Assembly (NCBI RefSeq): GCF_012844225.1
Contig: NZ_JABAGQ010000013.1
Coordinates: 1-64,000 of the forward strand
Origin: Rhodococcus sp. 105337
Lineage (GTDB): Bacteria > Actinomycetota > Actinomycetes > Mycobacteriales > Mycobacteriaceae
Reading direction: 5' to 3'
DNA: 64,000 nucleotides
The notes under the pieces were generated by a model, which did no database searches, was not told the origin of the DNA, and saw nothing but the letters and a program-made list of their open reading frames with translations. This document shows positions 50,969-61,925 of this stretch, piece by piece (position 1 is the stretch's first letter; each line of letters begins with the position of its first letter). Made by a program: the position numbers and the translations under genes.

Positions 50969-51696
50969 CGCCCTCCTCCACCCGAACGCGGGATCGACGC
51001 GACCGCAACACCGCCCGGCGCCCGTCGGGTCGTTCCGTGCGGGTGCGAACGGTGTTCCTCGGCGCCGGTGTCGTGGTGGCCTTGCTCGCCGCGATCGCCG
51101 TCGCCTGGTTCTCGCCGCTGTTGTCGGTGCGCACCATCGACGTCGAAGGAATCGGCGTCGTGACACGGGAAGAGGTGCTCGACGCGCTCGCGGTCGCAGA
51201 AGGCACACCGCTGCTCCAGGTCGATACCGCCGCGGCAGCGCAGCGCGTCGCGACTCTCCCGCGTGCGGCGTCCGTCCGGGTGCAGCGTGAGTACCCGTCG
51301 TCGGTGCGGGTGACAGTCACCGAGCGTCAAGCGGTCCTGTATTTCGAGGCGTCCGACGGCACCCACTCGGTCGACGCCGAGGGCGTCGATTTCGCGGTCG
51401 AACCACCGCCGCTCCTGACTCCCCGTCTCGTCACCGCGACACCGGGCACCGGCGATCCCGCGACGGTGGCCGCGGTGCGCGTGCTCGACGTGCTGCCACC
51501 GGAACTCGGTGTGCAGGTCGACGCCGTGGAAGCCCGCTCGGAGACGGATATCTCGCTCGTTCTGGCGGACGGCCGGGTGGTGGTGTGGGGGAGTGTGGAA
51601 AGATCGGAACGCAAGGCAGCGGTGATTCTTCCGTTGCTCACCCAGCCAGGTCAGCAGTTCGATGTCGCCAGCCCGGACCTCCCGACGGTCCGCTGA
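50965..51696 (+). CDS. ftsQ: cell division protein FtsQ
   Basis: 243-residue single-pass divisome protein. Basic cytoplasmic N-terminus, one transmembrane helix (about 29-50), then a POTRA domain ([22 protein letters not shown]) and the FtsQ beta domain ([15 protein letters not shown]). GTG at 50965 overlaps the murC stop. Last gene before the ftsZ leader. Confidence 0.93.
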   Translation: MTPSSTRTRDRRDRNTARRPSGRSVRVRTVFLGAGVVVALLAAIAVAWFSPLLSVRTIDVEGIGVVTREEVLDALAVAEGTPLLQVDTAAAAQRVATLPRAASVRVQREYPSSVRVTVTERQAVLYFEASDGTHSVDAEGVDFAVEPPPLLTPRLVTATPGTGDPATVAAVRVLDVLPPELGVQVDAVEARSETDISLVLADGRVVVWGSVERSERKAAVILPLLTQPGQQFDVASPDLPTVR

Positions 51697-51787
51697 GGAG
51701 ATCGCCGCGAAATTCGTGCGCTCTCTCCGGCGAGTCCACTAGCAAATCCCCGTTGTGGTGCCATAGCGTTTCGAACCAGTCGCGCAC

Positions 51788-51811
51788 TTGACATCACCTT
51801 CAAGCTATGGT
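51788..51811 (+). promoter_or_regulatory. candidate promoter elements upstream of ftsZ
   Basis: TTGACA at 51788-51793 and TATGGT at 51806-51811 in the 187-base ftsQ-ftsZ gap, which is unusually A/T-rich for this genome. The 12-base spacing is too short for one promoter, so they may belong to two overlapping promoters. A separate ftsZ promoter here is expected from other actinobacteria. Confidence 0.4.
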
Positions 51812-51883
51812 TGAGGGTTTTCACGGTGGCGGCGACATCGATTGATCGAAGCGTGACCCGAAAACCCAGGAAGGCGAGAGCCC

Positions 51884-53083
51884 ATGACGCCCCCGCACAA
51901 CTACCTCGCCGTAATCAAGGTCGTCGGTATCGGCGGTGGCGGCGTGAACGCGGTCAACCGCATGATCGAGCAGGGACTCAAAGGAGTCGAGTTCATTGCC
52001 GTCAACACCGACGCGCAGGCTCTGCTGATGTCCGACGCCGACGTCAAACTCGACGTCGGCCGTGAACTGACCCGCGGACTCGGCGCCGGCGCCGACCCCG
52101 AGGTGGGCCGCAAGGCCGCCGAGGACCACAAGGACGAGATCGAAGAGGTGCTCAAGGGCGCCGACATGGTCTTCGTGACTGCCGGCGAGGGCGGCGGAAC
52201 CGGCACCGGTGGCGCACCCGTCGTCGCGAGCATCGCCCGCAAACTCGGCGCCCTCACCGTCGGCGTCGTCACGCGTCCGTTCTCGTTCGAAGGCAAGCGG
52301 CGCGGGAGCCAGGCAGACAACGGCATCCAGTCGCTGCGCGAATCCTGCGACACGCTCATCGTGATCCCCAACGACCGGCTGCTCCAGCTCGGGGACGCCG
52401 CGGTGAGCCTCATGGACGCCTTCCGTTCCGCCGACGAGGTGCTCCTCAACGGCGTTCAGGGCATCACCGACCTCATCACCACCCCGGGTCTGATCAACGT
52501 CGACTTCGCGGACGTGAAGGGCGTGATGTCCGGCGCGGGATCCGCACTCATGGGTATCGGCTCGTCGCGGGGTGAGGGTCGCGCGATCAAGGCCGCCGAG
52601 GCCGCGATCAATTCGCCGCTGCTCGAAGCGTCGATGGAAGGCGCACGGGGCGTGCTGCTCTCCATCGCCGGCGGTTCGGATCTCGGCCTGTTCGAGATCA
52701 ACGAAGCGGCATCGCTCGTGCAGGAAGCCGCGCACATCGACGCCAACATCATCTTCGGCACGGTCATCGACGACTCGCTCGGAGACGAGGTGCGGGTCAC
52801 CGTGATCGCCGCCGGCTTCGATGCCGGCACTCCCGCCCGCCGACCGGTGGAATCCGCTCAGCCGGCACAGACCACCACCCGCTCCGCGGGCATCGGGGCC
52901 GGTCGGGCCGGTGAACTCGGCCGTTCCGAGCGTGAGAACGCGGACGCGGTCTCGTCCCGGGAACCCGCTTCCACGCCGGTGGGCGGCGGTCTTCCGCCGA
53001 CGACCGGTGGCGCTCAGCCGCGTCCCGTCGACGACGAGGACGACGGCGACGACGTGGACGTGCCGATCTTCATGCGCCGTTGA
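51884..53083 (+). CDS. ftsZ: cell division GTPase FtsZ
   Basis: 399-residue tubulin-like GTPase forming the Z ring. GTP-binding GGGTGTG at residues 103-109, N-terminal [15 protein letters not shown], and the T7 region [12 protein letters not shown]. The core ends near 315, followed by a variable linker and a conserved C-terminal peptide [11 protein letters not shown] that binds SepF and FtsW partners. ATG at 51884 after AGGAAGG. Confidence 0.98.
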   Translation: MTPPHNYLAVIKVVGIGGGGVNAVNRMIEQGLKGVEFIAVNTDAQALLMSDADVKLDVGRELTRGLGAGADPEVGRKAAEDHKDEIEEVLKGADMVFVTAGEGGGTGTGGAPVVASIARKLGALTVGVVTRPFSFEGKRRGSQADNGIQSLRESCDTLIVIPNDRLLQLGDAAVSLMDAFRSADEVLLNGVQGITDLITTPGLINVDFADVKGVMSGAGSALMGIGSSRGEGRAIKAAEAAINSPLLEASMEGARGVLLSIAGGSDLGLFEINEAASLVQEAAHIDANIIFGTVIDDSLGDEVRVTVIAAGFDAGTPARRPVESAQPAQTTTRSAGIGAGRAGELGRSERENADAVSSREPASTPVGGGLPPTTGGAQPRPVDDEDDGDDVDVPIFMRR

Positions 53084-53838
53084 CCGATTCGCACACCGGG
53101 TTGCGTTCTCGCCGGGTCGTGACCACACGAGCCGGCGGGATCTCGGCCCCGCCCTACGACAGTTTCAACCTCGCCGGCCATGTCGGCGACGATCCCGCGG
53201 CTGTGGCCGCCAATCGTCGCCGGCTGGCATCGGTGATCGGCTTGCCCGAAGAACGCTTCGTCTGGATGGAGCAGATCCACAGCCGGAACGTGACGGTGGT
53301 GGACGGCCCGGTGCAGGGGGAGGTTCCAGCAACCGACGCCCTCGTGACACGGGCGACGGATCTTGCCCTCGTTGCCCTCAGCGCCGACTGTGTGTCGATT
53401 CTGCTGTCGGACGACGAGGCGGGCGTCATCGCGGCGGTGCACGCGGGGCGTGTCGGTGCCCGGATCGGGATCCTCCCGCGCGTACTCGACGTGATGCGCG
53501 ATCTCGGCGCACGACCGGAACGCATTGCCGCGCTGCTCGGTCCGGCCGCCAGTGGGGCCAACTACGAGGTTCCGGCCGCGATGCGTGACGACGTGGAGGC
53601 GCATCTCCCCGGCAGCGCCACCCGAACAGCCCGTGGCACACCCGGTCTCGACCTCCGCGCGGGACTGAGGAGGCAACTCCTCGACCACGGTGTCACCTCG
53701 GTCGCCGAGGACCCGCGGTGCACGATCGAGGATCCGATGTTGTTCAGCCACCGGCGCAGTGCGCCCACCGGCCGGTTCGCCTCGGTGATCTGGCTCGAGG
53801 ACACCACCGCGGGCGGTGCGAAGGAGGACCCGGCGTGA
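53080..53838 (+). CDS. pgeF: PgeF/YfiH family protein (purine nucleoside phosphorylase / peptidoglycan editing factor)
   Basis: 252-residue member of the DUF152/laccase-domain family (E. coli YfiH). Metal-site residues are seen in [21 protein letters not shown] and [14 protein letters not shown]. Family members cleave adenosine and other purine nucleosides and influence wall composition. The TTG at 53080 overlaps the ftsZ stop (TTGA); the family N-terminus fits this start. Normally the conserved motif is HAGWRG-like; here it reads [10 protein letters not shown], so the family Trp is not kept at its usual place. Confidence 0.9.
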   Translation: MTDSHTGLRSRRVVTTRAGGISAPPYDSFNLAGHVGDDPAAVAANRRRLASVIGLPEERFVWMEQIHSRNVTVVDGPVQGEVPATDALVTRATDLALVALSADCVSILLSDDEAGVIAAVHAGRVGARIGILPRVLDVMRDLGARPERIAALLGPAASGANYEVPAAMRDDVEAHLPGSATRTARGTPGLDLRAGLRRQLLDHGVTSVAEDPRCTIEDPMLFSHRRSAPTGRFASVIWLEDTTAGGAKEDPA

Positions 53839-54575
53839 ACTCGGCCGAACAATCCCCGCAGGATCGCCGCGCGGAACTTTCCGCCCGATTGCAGGCGGTG
53901 CGAGAGCGTCTCGCTGCCGCAGCCCGCGCGGCAGGACGCGATCCGTCGGAGGTCTCGCTGTTGGTGGTGACCAAATATTTTCCCGTCACCGATGCGGTGC
54001 TGCTCCACGAACTGGGTTGCCGCGCTTTCGGGGAGTCCCGGGAGCAGGAGGCGGCGGCGAAGATCGCGCAGTTCCGCGAGAGGGTGCCGGACGAGGTCGA
54101 GTGGCACATGATCGGCCGACTCCAACGGAACAAGGCGCGTGCCGTCGCACGCTGGGCGCACACGGTCCATTCGGTCGACAGTCTTCGGCTCGCCGGCGCT
54201 CTCGCCAAAGGTGCTGCCGCCGCGCAAGATTCAGGAGAACGCTCCACGCCGGTGCGGGTGCTTCTCCAGATCAGCCTCGACGGCGACCGCGAGCGCGGTG
54301 GTGTGGTCGCCGACGAACTGGACTCCCTTGCCGACGCCGTCGCCGATTCCGGTGAGCTCGAACTCGGGGGAGTGATGGGTGTCCCGCCACTCGGGTGGGA
54401 ACCGGACGCGGCCTTCGAACGCCTGGCGGAACTGCACGCGCGGTTGCTCCAGCGATATCCCGGCGCAACGGAGTTGTCGGCGGGCATGTCGGGTGATCTT
54501 GAACACGCGGTGCGATGGGGATCCACTTGTGTGCGTGTCGGAACGGCTGTGCTGGGTATACGGCCGTTAGCCTGA
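53835..54575 (+). CDS. YggS family pyridoxal 5'-phosphate homeostasis protein
   Basis: 246-residue PLP-binding alanine racemase-like barrel without catalytic activity. PLP lysine in [20 protein letters not shown], then [28 protein letters not shown], and the C-terminal [30 protein letters not shown] at 53835 has AAGGAGG 7 bases upstream and overlaps the pgeF stop (GTGA). A constant dcw neighbour in Gram-positive bacteria. Confidence 0.94.
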   Translation: MNSAEQSPQDRRAELSARLQAVRERLAAAARAAGRDPSEVSLLVVTKYFPVTDAVLLHELGCRAFGESREQEAAAKIAQFRERVPDEVEWHMIGRLQRNKARAVARWAHTVHSVDSLRLAGALAKGAAAAQDSGERSTPVRVLLQISLDGDRERGGVVADELDSLADAVADSGELELGGVMGVPPLGWEPDAAFERLAELHARLLQRYPGATELSAGMSGDLEHAVRWGSTCVRVGTAVLGIRPLA

Positions 54576-54606
54576 TGGGAACCGCCACGTGAGGGAAGGG
54601 CGATCG

Positions 54607-55266
54607 ATGAGCACGCTCCACAAGTTCAAGGCCTACTTCGGAATGGTGCCGCTCGAGGATTACGAGGACGATTACCTCGATGATCCGTCGAGTGCGCGCC
54701 GTGAGCGGGATCGCGACTACGGCGAACCGCCGTACTCCTCGTACGCCCCGTCGCACCGCGACGAGTACCCGCCCGTCCGGCGTGACGACAGCGTCCGTGA
54801 ATTCGCGGACGACGACTTCGATCGCTACGAGCCGCCGGCCCGGGCTCCCCGGGTCGAGCCGATCACGGCGCGGGCACCCCGATCCGTAGCGCCGGCACGT
54901 GTGCCGGCCCGTTCGGCGCTCGGCGCCGAAGCTCGACTCGACCGCGTGGAACCCCGCCGCGGCGCTCTGTTCGACGAAGGTGGACCGTTGTCGAAGATCA
55001 CCACCCTGCGACCCCGGGATTACGGGGAGGCACGCACCATCGGCGAGCGGTTCCGCGATGGCACGCCGGTGATCATGGATCTGGTGGAGATGAGCAACGC
55101 CGACGCCAAGCGACTCGTCGACTTCGCGGCCGGCCTCGCCTTCGCCTTGCGGGGTTCTTTCGACAAGGTCGCGACGAAAGTGTTCCTTCTCTCGCCCGCA
55201 GATATCGACGTCTCCGCCGAAGAACGCAAGCGCATCGCGGAGACCGGCTTCTACAACCAGCAGTAA
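54607..55266 (+). CDS. sepF: cell division protein SepF
   Basis: 219-residue membrane anchor of FtsZ. An N-terminal amphipathic helix ([18 protein letters not shown]), an acidic/Arg-rich linker (about 20-115), and a C-terminal SepF core (about 130-217) with [38 protein letters not shown] and [16 protein letters not shown] at 54607 with GAAGGG upstream; an alternative start at 54589 adds 6 residues. Followed by a terminator. Confidence 0.95.
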   Translation: MSTLHKFKAYFGMVPLEDYEDDYLDDPSSARRERDRDYGEPPYSSYAPSHRDEYPPVRRDDSVREFADDDFDRYEPPARAPRVEPITARAPRSVAPARVPARSALGAEARLDRVEPRRGALFDEGGPLSKITTLRPRDYGEARTIGERFRDGTPVIMDLVEMSNADAKRLVDFAAGLAFALRGSFDKVATKVFLLSPADIDVSAEERKRIAETGFYNQQ

Positions 55267-55300
55267 CCGACGCGCGCCGTCACCCTCACGGCTCGCGAAC

Positions 55301-55340
55301 ACGCCCGGCCATGATGCAGATCACTGCAGGCCGGGCGTTT
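55301..55340 (+). terminator. hairpin terminator after sepF
   Basis: CGCCCGGCC (55302-55310) pairs with GGCCGGGCG (55329-55337), followed by TTT. An inner TGCA/TGCA pairing extends the stem. Confidence 0.7.
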
Positions 55341-55379
55341 CGGTTTGGCTAGCTTGTGTTCGTCGGGCATTGTGGAAAC

Positions 55380-55670
55380 GTGGCCGTATTCGAGGTGCTC
55401 TGGTTCCTGCTCTTCATCTTCTGGCTTCTGCTGATCGGGCGGATCATCGTCGAGTTCATCAGGACTTTCGCTCGGGACTGGAAGCCCTCGGGTTTCGTCG
55501 TGGTGGTGCTCGAGGCAATCTTCACCGTCACCGATCCGCCGGTGAAGTTGTTGCGGCGGTTGATTCCGCCGCTCAATCTCGGCGGTGTCCGGCTCGACCT
55601 TTCGATCATGGTCCTGCTGTTCATCGTGTACTTCCTCATGGCGTTCCTGCCGCGTGGCGGGGTTGTATGA
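55380..55670 (+). CDS. YggT family membrane protein (Rv2146c type)
   Basis: 96-residue membrane protein with two transmembrane helices (about residues 6-25 and 74-92) and the YggT signature TVTDPPVKLLRRLIPPLNLGGVRLDLS between them. GTG at 55380 matches family length; a GTG at 55356 is possible. A CATTGT six bases before 55380 suggests a leaderless start. A conserved neighbour of sepF and wag31; precise role unclear, perhaps in division or osmotic response. Confidence 0.92.
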   Translation: MAVFEVLWFLLFIFWLLLIGRIIVEFIRTFARDWKPSGFVVVVLEAIFTVTDPPVKLLRRLIPPLNLGGVRLDLSIMVLLFIVYFLMAFLPRGGVV

Positions 55671-55745
55671 CGCGCCGTCCCGGCGCGGCCACGAGGCTCG
55701 TGACGACCGCGATGTGCCAGAATGGGAAGCCGGATACAGTGAGTT

Positions 55746-55773
55746 TTGATACGCGTGACGCACTGTCGATAAC
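55746..55773 (+). promoter_or_regulatory. wag31 promoter
   Basis: TTGATA (55746-55751), 16-base spacer, GATAAC (55768-55773). It lies about 50 bases before the wag31 ATG. Confidence 0.55.
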
Positions 55774-55821
55774 ACCGAACGCCTGCTTGACCGCTTATTT
55801 GACGCGTGAAGGGACCCTTCC

Positions 55822-56661
55822 ATGCCGCTGACACCAGCTGATGTGCACAATGTCGCGTTCAGCAAGCCCCCTATCGGGAAGCGCGGATACAACGAGGACG
55901 AGGTCGACGCATTCCTCGATCTCGTCGAGCAGGAATTGACCTCCCTGATCGAGGAGAACGCCGACCTCCGTCAGCGCGTGGCCGAACTCGACCAGGAACT
56001 GGCCGAGGCCAAGAAGGCCCCGCGCTCGGCCTCCTCCGCTCCGGCAGCCCAGGCCAAGCCCGAGCCGGCACGGGTGGTCGAGACTGCGAAGCCGGAACCC
56101 GCACCGACGCCGGCGCCCGTGGCGGCTGCCGCGCCGACGAGCGGTGACGCCAGCATGCAGGCCGCCAAGGTGCTCGGACTTGCCCAGGAGATGGCCGACC
56201 GGCTCACCGGCGACGCCAAGACCGAGGCCGAAGAGCTCGTACGCAACGCGCGGACGAACTCGGAGCAGCTCGTCTCCGACGCGCGGACGCGCAGCGAAGC
56301 GATGATTGCCGACGCACGCCAGAAGTCCGACGCGATGCTGTCGGATGCGCGTACCCGGTCCGAGACGCAACTGCGTCAGGCCAAGGAGAAGGCCGATGCC
56401 CTCCAGGCCGACGCGGAGAAGAAGCACACCGAGATCATGGCGACGATCAACCAGCAGCGTTCGGTGCTGGAAGGACGAATCGAGCAGCTCAAGACGTTCG
56501 AGCGCGAGTACCGCGTCCGCCTGAAGTCGTACCTCGAATCGCAGCTCGAGGAACTCGAGCAGCGTGGCTCCGCGGTGCCCGTCGACGGCGGCCAGGATGC
56601 GTTCAATCAGTCCAATTCCTCGTCCTTCGGTTCCACGTCCTTCGCGAAGGGCACCAACTGA
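55822..56661 (+). CDS. wag31: DivIVA family polar growth protein Wag31
   Basis: 279-residue coiled-coil protein that marks the poles and directs apical growth. The DivIVA N-terminal domain [37 protein letters not shown] is the membrane-binding and dimer part (described in two segments, residues 2-20 and 21-38). An Ala/Pro linker (about 70-108) follows, then a long coiled coil (about 115-255). In mycobacteria a Thr after the N-terminal domain is phosphorylated by PknA; the equivalent Thr is not obvious in this linker. ATG at 55822. Confidence 0.96.
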   Translation: MPLTPADVHNVAFSKPPIGKRGYNEDEVDAFLDLVEQELTSLIEENADLRQRVAELDQELAEAKKAPRSASSAPAAQAKPEPARVVETAKPEPAPTPAPVAAAAPTSGDASMQAAKVLGLAQEMADRLTGDAKTEAEELVRNARTNSEQLVSDARTRSEAMIADARQKSDAMLSDARTRSETQLRQAKEKADALQADAEKKHTEIMATINQQRSVLEGRIEQLKTFEREYRVRLKSYLESQLEELEQRGSAVPVDGGQDAFNQSNSSSFGSTSFAKGTN

Positions 56662-56706
56662 CCGAGCTCTACGGTCGCTGTTGCCCCGCGGTTGAGGAGG
56701 AGCGTC

Positions 56707-56952
56707 GTGCTGGTCGTGACGCTGGTGCTCGCAGCAATCGGATTCGGTCTTCTCGTCATTGCGCTGATGACCGGTTCGGTGGTGTGGGCGTGGGGTTGCA
56801 TCGCGGTGTGCGTGGTGGGGGCGGTGCTCCTGCTGGTCAGCGCACTCGGCGCGCGTAACGCGTCGGCAGGCGATCGCGCCGCCCGAACGGGCCGCTCGTC
56901 GTCTCGCACGCCGAAGAAGGCCCCGGAAGACCAGGGTTCCTCGGACGAGTGA
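56707..56952 (+). CDS. small membrane protein (Rv2144c position)
   Basis: 81-residue protein with two transmembrane helices (about 3-23 and 27-48) and a basic then acidic hydrophilic tail. GTG at 56707 with GAGGAGGAG 5 bases upstream; a TTG at 56692 would bury that ribosome site. Lies 45 bases after wag31, probably co-transcribed. Function unknown. Confidence 0.85.
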   Translation: MLVVTLVLAAIGFGLLVIALMTGSVVWAWGCIAVCVVGAVLLLVSALGARNASAGDRAARTGRSSSRTPKKAPEDQGSSDE

Positions 56953-56960
56953 TCGCTCCC

Positions 56961-57230
56961 TACAATGGGAAGCGCACAATCGTCGAAGATGAGCAGTACC
57001 CCCGCCCAGCGGGGCGGCGTCGATCCGGCCATCACCGGGGAGCCTTCGGAAGAACAGCGATGCACCGCTCGTGTGGGCACCGCTCAGTAGAACCGAACGG
57101 GTGGGCCCGTCACAGCCCGAAGAACGAGTGGCTCGTTCCGCAGGAGCGAGCAAGCGGGGTGGTACCGCGGTGACCGTGCGAAGGGCACGGTGATCGTCCC
57201 CGTGCCGGAAGACACAGGCACGGAGGTATC
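56961..57230 (+). promoter_or_regulatory. T-box riboswitch of ileS (translational type)
   Basis: The ileS leader carries the T-box core GGGGTGGTACCGCGG (57156-57170), whose TGGT-type bulge pairs with the uncharged tRNA 3' end. Upstream, 56971-57005 forms a very short stem I with an Ile-compatible ATC (56979-56981) as candidate specifier. Downstream, CCGTGCC (57200-57206) pairs with GGCACGG (57217-57223), covering part of the ribosome site GGAGG (57222-57226). The competing pairing is GCGGGG (57154-57159) with CGTCCCC (57195-57201). This is the ultra-short actinobacterial ileS class: uncharged tRNA-Ile exposes the ribosome site. Confidence 0.92.
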
Positions 57231-57236
57231 AACGCT

Positions 57237-60200
57237 GTGACCGACAATCACGCTGCATCGGATCGCACCCCGGAACCCACGGCGACGCCGGCGGAAGGCA
57301 GCGGGTATCCCCGAGTGGACTACGGGCTCCCGCGCGATTCCGGCGTCGACTTTCCCGACCTCGAGGAACGGGTCCTCGCACACTGGGCGAAGGACGACAC
57401 GTTCCGGGCGTCGCTCGAGCACCGCGCCGGCGCCGAGGACTACGTGTTCTACGACGGCCCGCCGTTCGCGAACGGTCTGCCGCACTACGGCCATCTCCTC
57501 ACCGGGTACGTCAAGGACCTCGTGCCGCGGTTCCAGACCATGCGCGGCAAGAGGGTCGATCGCCGATTCGGGTGGGACTGCCACGGACTTCCCGCCGAGC
57601 TCGAGGCGGAGAAGCAACTCGGCATCACCGACAAGTCGCAGATCGACACGATGGGTCTGGCGGAGTTCAACGAGTACTGCAAGCAGTCGGTGCTGCGGTA
57701 CACGGGCGAGTGGCGCGACTATGTCACCCGGCAGGCCCGGTGGGTCGACTTCGACAACGACTACAAGACGCTGGACCTGGACTTCATGGAGTCGGTCATG
57801 TGGGCGTTCAAGTCGTTGTACGACAAGGGCCTGATCTACCAGGGTTTCCGCGTGCTGCCCTACAGCTGGTACGAGCAGACTCCCTTGTCCAACCAGGAGA
57901 CCCGTCTCGACGACGCGTACAAGATGCGTCAGGACCCGGCCGTCACCGTGGACATGGTGCTGCGGGCACCGGGCAGCGAGCTCGACGGGGCGAACGCGCT
58001 GATCTGGACCACGACGCCGTGGACGCTGCCGTCCAACCTCGCGATCGCGGTACACCCCGACATCACCTATGTCGCGGTGCGGGCGGGCAGCGGTGACGAG
58101 GCCAAGACCTATCTGCTCGCGAAGGACCGGCTCGGCCATTACAGCCGCGAGCTCGGAGACGAGCCGGAGGTGCTCGCCGAGTACACCGGAGCGGATCTGG
58201 TCGGTCTCGCGTACGAGCCGCCGTTCGATTTCTTCGTCGGCCGGGACAACGCGCACCAGGTGATCGCCGCCGACTACGTCACCACCGACTCCGGTACCGG
58301 AATCGTCCACCTCGCACCGGCTTTCGGTGAAGAGGACATGGAGTACTGCCAGCGCAACGGCATCGAACTGGTGCAGCCGCTCGACCCGGGTGGCAAGTTC
58401 ACCTCGATGGTGCCGCCGTACGAGGGCCTCCAGGTCTTCGACGCCAACCCGGTCATCATCAAGGACCTCAAGGCCGCCGGAAAACTCTTGCGCCACGAGA
58501 CGATCGAGCACTCGTACCCGCATTCCTGGCGTTCGGGCCAGCCACTGATCTACATGGCGGTGCCGTCGTGGTTCGTCGCGGTCACCGAGTTCCGCGACCG
58601 CATGGTCGAGCTGAACAAGCAGATCACCTGGGTGCCCGAACACATCCGCGACGGACAGTTCGGTAAGTGGCTCGAGGGTGCACGCGACTGGAACATCAGC
58701 CGGAACCGCTACTGGGGCAGCCCGATCCCGGTCTGGGTGTCGGACAACCCGGAGTATCCCCGAGTGGACGTCTACGGCTCGCTCGACGAACTCGAGCGTG
58801 ACTTCGGCGTGCGGCCCGACGATCTGCACCGGCCCATGATCGACCTGCTCACCCGGCCCAATCCCGACGATCCCACCGGGGCGTCGACGATGCGCCGGGT
58901 TCCCGAGGTGCTCGACTGCTGGTTCGAATCGGGCTCGATGCCGTTCGCGCAGGTGCACTACCCGTTCGAGAACACCGACTGGTTCGACTCGCACTTCCCC
59001 GGCGATTTCATCGTCGAGTACAACGGGCAGACGCGCGGCTGGTTCTACACGCTGCACGTCCTCGCGACCGCGCTGTTCGACCGTCCGGCGTTCAAAACCG
59101 TTGCTGCCCATGGCATCGTCCTCGGCGAGGACGGCCTCAAGATGAGCAAGTCGAAGGGCAACTACCCCGACGTCAACGAGGTGTTCTCCCGCGACGGCTC
59201 CGACGCCATGCGGTGGTTCCTCATGTCGTCGCCCATCCTGCGCGGCGGCAACCTGGTCGTCACCGAGCAGGGCATCCGCGAGGGCGTGCGACAGGCGCTG
59301 CTGCCGCTGTGGAACGCATGGAGCTTCCTGCAGCTGTACGCGTCGACCCCCGGAACGTGGCGCACCGACTCGTCGAACGTCCTCGACCGGTACATCCTGG
59401 CCAAGCTGGCCGAGACCCGCGACGTCATCACCGACGCGCTCGAGGCCGTGGACATCGCCGGTGCCTGCGACGAGTTGCGCACATTCTGTGACGCACTGAC
59501 CAACTGGTACGTGCGACGGTCCCGCTCGCGGTTCTGGGACGAGGACCGCGACGCGATCGACACCCTGCACACGGTCCTCGAAGTCGTGACGCGGCTCGCG
59601 GCGCCGCTCCTGCCGCTGGCCACCGAAGTGATCTGGCGTGGGCTGACCGGCGAGCGCTCGGTGCATCTCGCCGACTGGCCCACCGCGGAGGAACTGCCCG
59701 CCGATCCCGCGCTCGTCACCGCGATGGACGAGGTCCGCGGTGTCTGCTCGACGGTGCTGTCGCTGCGCAAGGCACAGCATCTCCGCGTGCGGCTGCCGTT
59801 GCCGCTCGTCACGGTCGCGACCCCGGGCTCGGCGCACCTCGAACCGTTCGTCGACCTGATCAAGGACGAGGTCAACGTCAAGAAGGTCGTGACCACCGAC
59901 GACGTGGAAGCGCACGGCCGCTTCGAGATCGCGGTGAACGCACGGGTCGCCGGACCGCGCCTCGGTAAGGACGTCCAGAAGGTCATCAAGGCAGTCAAGG
60001 CAGGGGACTGGACCGAGTCCGAGGACGGCGTCGTCACCGCAGCTGGCATCGAGTTGCTGCCGGAGGAGTACACGAGCAGGCTCGTCGCGGCGGAACCGGA
60101 ATCCACCGCCGCACTGCCCGACGGCAACGGGCTCGTCGTCCTCGACACGGCCGTGTCCGAGGAACTCGAGGCGGAGGGCTGGGCCAAGGACCGCATCCGG

Positions 60201-60413
60201 GAGCTGCAGGACGCGCGCCGCAACCTGGGTCTGGATGTGTCCGACCGGATCTCGGTGCAGTTCGAGGTTCCCGCAGACCGCGCCGAGTGGGCGGCCCGGC
60301 ACCGTGATCTGATCGCCGGTGAAGTCCTCGCGACGACGTTCGACCTCGGCCCCACCGGACCGGACGCGATCGAGCTGGGTGAAGGAGTCCGCGCGTCCAT
60401 CACCAAGGCGTGA
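57237..60413 (+). CDS. ileS: isoleucyl-tRNA synthetase
   Basis: 1058-residue class I synthetase. HIGH-type motif H83-YGH86 in [17 protein letters not shown], editing (CP1) domain with [15 protein letters not shown], and KMSKS at 635-639. The length and the lack of a C-terminal zinc-finger tail mark the eukaryote-like IleS2 type seen in mycobacteria, often less sensitive to mupirocin (family inference). GTG at 57237, 10 bases after GGAGG. Controlled by the T-box just upstream. Confidence 0.97.
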   Translation: MTDNHAASDRTPEPTATPAEGSGYPRVDYGLPRDSGVDFPDLEERVLAHWAKDDTFRASLEHRAGAEDYVFYDGPPFANGLPHYGHLLTGYVKDLVPRFQTMRGKRVDRRFGWDCHGLPAELEAEKQLGITDKSQIDTMGLAEFNEYCKQSVLRYTGEWRDYVTRQARWVDFDNDYKTLDLDFMESVMWAFKSLYDKGLIYQGFRVLPYSWYEQTPLSNQETRLDDAYKMRQDPAVTVDMVLRAPGSELDGANALIWTTTPWTLPSNLAIAVHPDITYVAVRAGSGDEAKTYLLAKDRLGHYSRELGDEPEVLAEYTGADLVGLAYEPPFDFFVGRDNAHQVIAADYVTTDSGTGIVHLAPAFGEEDMEYCQRNGIELVQPLDPGGKFTSMVPPYEGLQVFDANPVIIKDLKAAGKLLRHETIEHSYPHSWRSGQPLIYMAVPSWFVAVTEFRDRMVELNKQITWVPEHIRDGQFGKWLEGARDWNISRNRYWGSPIPVWVSDNPEYPRVDVYGSLDELERDFGVRPDDLHRPMIDLLTRPNPDDPTGASTMRRVPEVLDCWFESGSMPFAQVHYPFENTDWFDSHFPGDFIVEYNGQTRGWFYTLHVLATALFDRPAFKTVAAHGIVLGEDGLKMSKSKGNYPDVNEVFSRDGSDAMRWFLMSSPILRGGNLVVTEQGIREGVRQALLPLWNAWSFLQLYASTPGTWRTDSSNVLDRYILAKLAETRDVITDALEAVDIAGACDELRTFCDALTNWYVRRSRSRFWDEDRDAIDTLHTVLEVVTRLAAPLLPLATEVIWRGLTGERSVHLADWPTAEELPADPALVTAMDEVRGVCSTVLSLRKAQHLRVRLPLPLVTVATPGSAHLEPFVDLIKDEVNVKKVVTTDDVEAHGRFEIAVNARVAGPRLGKDVQKVIKAVKAGDWTESEDGVVTAAGIELLPEEYTSRLVAAEPESTAALPDGNGLVVLDTAVSEELEAEGWAKDRIRELQDARRNLGLDVSDRISVQFEVPADRAEWAARHRDLIAGEVLATTFDLGPTGPDAIELGEGVRASITKA

Positions 60414-60454
60414 AGGCGCGGGCGGGCAGGCGTGAGCGCGTCGGTGTGGGGCTC

Positions 60455-60460
60455 TAACCT
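60455..60460 (+). promoter_or_regulatory. -10 element of dinB (leaderless)
   Basis: TAACCT followed by 6 bases to the GTG at 60467. Confidence 0.5.
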
Positions 60461-60466
60461 GGAGAC

Positions 60467-61804
60467 GTGCCCGCCTCCGTGAGTCGGCGCTGGGTTCTGC
60501 ACCTGGACCTCGACGCGTTCTTCGCGTCCGCCGAGCAACTGACCCGGCCGACCCTTCGGGGTCGGCCGGTGCTCGTCGGTGGGCTCGGTGCGCGCGGGGT
60601 CGTCGCGGGCGCGAGTTACGAGGCTCGTGTGTACGGCGCAGGCTCCGCCATGCCGATGAGCCGCGCACGCCGGCTCATCGGAGCGTCGGCAGTGGTGCTG
60701 CCACCGCGGGGGGTGGTCTACCACCACCTGAGTTCGGTCGTGTTCGAGACCTTGCGTGCCCACGTGCCGGTGCTCGAGACCCTGTCCCTCGACGAAGCGT
60801 TCGCCGAACCGACCGGGCTCGCGGGAGCGTCCGCCGCCGAGGTCGAGCGGTTCTGCACGGAACTGCGCGCACACGTGCTCGAGCGCACCGGACTGGTTGC
60901 CTCCATCGGGGCGGGTTCGGGAAAGCAGATCGCCAAGATCGGGTCGGGTCTCGCGAAGCCCGACGGACTTCTCGTCGTTCCGCCCGACGAGGAATTGGCG
61001 CTGCTGCACGGTCTTCCGGTCCGCAAGCTGTGGGGTATCGGACCGGTCTCGGAAGAGCGGCTGCGCAAGCTCGGAATCGACACCATCGGCGATCTCGCAT
61101 CGATGCCGGTCGCGGAAGCCGCGTCCATCCTCGGGCCCACCGTGGGCCCGGGGCTGCACCGGCTCGCCAACGGGCACGACGACCGGCCCGTCGCGGAGCG
61201 GGCCGAAGCCAAACAGATCAGCGCCGAAACCACCTACGCCACCGACATCGTCGCGCTCCCGGACCTGCGACGCGCCATCTCGGCGAGTGCGCTCGCGGCG
61301 CACACCCGGCTGTGCAAAGACGGTCGTGCCGCGCGCACGGTGGTGCTCAAGCTGCGGAAATCCGACATGTCGGTGCTGACCCGGTCCTCGACGCTGCCGT
61401 ACGCCACCGAAGACCTGCAGGTGCTCACCGCGGCCGCGCAACGGCTCTCCCTCGACCCGCTCGACATCGGCCCGATCCGCCTCGTCGGGGTCGGCTTCGC
61501 CGGATTGTCGGCGTCGGTGCAGGACACCTTGTTCCCGGAACTGGACCGGTCGGACGGCGATGCGCCGGACACCGTCGCCGACGACGCGGATCTCCCGGCG
61601 ATCGCGCCGGTGCTCGCGGACCGGTGGCGTCCGGGAACGGATGTGTTCCATCCCGAATACGGGCACGGGTGGGTGCAGGGAGCGGGCCACGGGGTCGTCA
61701 CCGTGCGATTCGAGACCCGCTCGACGGGACCGGGACCTGCTCGTACACTCCCTGAAGACGACTCGCGTCTCGAGATGGCCGATCCGCTGGCGAGCTTGAA
61801 CTGA
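60467..61804 (+). CDS. dinB: Y-family DNA polymerase IV (DinX/DinB1-like)
   Basis: 445-residue translesion polymerase. Catalytic [32 protein letters not shown] and [14 protein letters not shown] hold the acidic active-site residues; an HhH segment ([18 protein letters not shown]) and the little-finger domain follow. After the polymerase core, a C-terminal extension (about 380-445: [18 protein letters not shown]) is of the type found in the mycobacterial DinX next to ileS. GTG at 60467, probably leaderless. I did not identify a clear beta-clamp motif. Confidence 0.95.
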   Translation: MPASVSRRWVLHLDLDAFFASAEQLTRPTLRGRPVLVGGLGARGVVAGASYEARVYGAGSAMPMSRARRLIGASAVVLPPRGVVYHHLSSVVFETLRAHVPVLETLSLDEAFAEPTGLAGASAAEVERFCTELRAHVLERTGLVASIGAGSGKQIAKIGSGLAKPDGLLVVPPDEELALLHGLPVRKLWGIGPVSEERLRKLGIDTIGDLASMPVAEAASILGPTVGPGLHRLANGHDDRPVAERAEAKQISAETTYATDIVALPDLRRAISASALAAHTRLCKDGRAARTVVLKLRKSDMSVLTRSSTLPYATEDLQVLTAAAQRLSLDPLDIGPIRLVGVGFAGLSASVQDTLFPELDRSDGDAPDTVADDADLPAIAPVLADRWRPGTDVFHPEYGHGWVQGAGHGVVTVRFETRSTGPGPARTLPEDDSRLEMADPLASLN

Positions 61805-61809
61805 CACGG

Positions 61810-61841
61810 GTTCTCACTACCCTCACGGTGTTCTTACTACC
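61810..61841 (+). repeat. 12-bp direct repeat upstream of the lipoprotein gene
   Basis: GTTCTCACTACC (61810-61821) and GTTCTTACTACC (61830-61841), 20 bases apart (two helical turns), just upstream of a -10-like TACTGT at 61848-61853. Possible activator or repressor site. Confidence 0.5.
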
Positions 61842-61925
61842 GCCGGGTACTGTTGCGGACGATCGCAACCGGATGAACCGGGCACGAATACTCGTGCACG
61901 ACCGAGAAACGAGAAGGACGACAAG

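Noticed and set aside
51788-51811. TTGACA and TATGGT as one sigma-A promoter for ftsZ
   Set aside because: The spacing is 12 bases, too short for a single promoter; kept only as separate candidate elements.
57084-60668. Minus-strand open frame of 1194 codons opposite ileS
   Set aside because: Antisense frame of a well-defined isoleucyl-tRNA synthetase; Arg/Asp/Val/Glu-rich with no recognisable domain.
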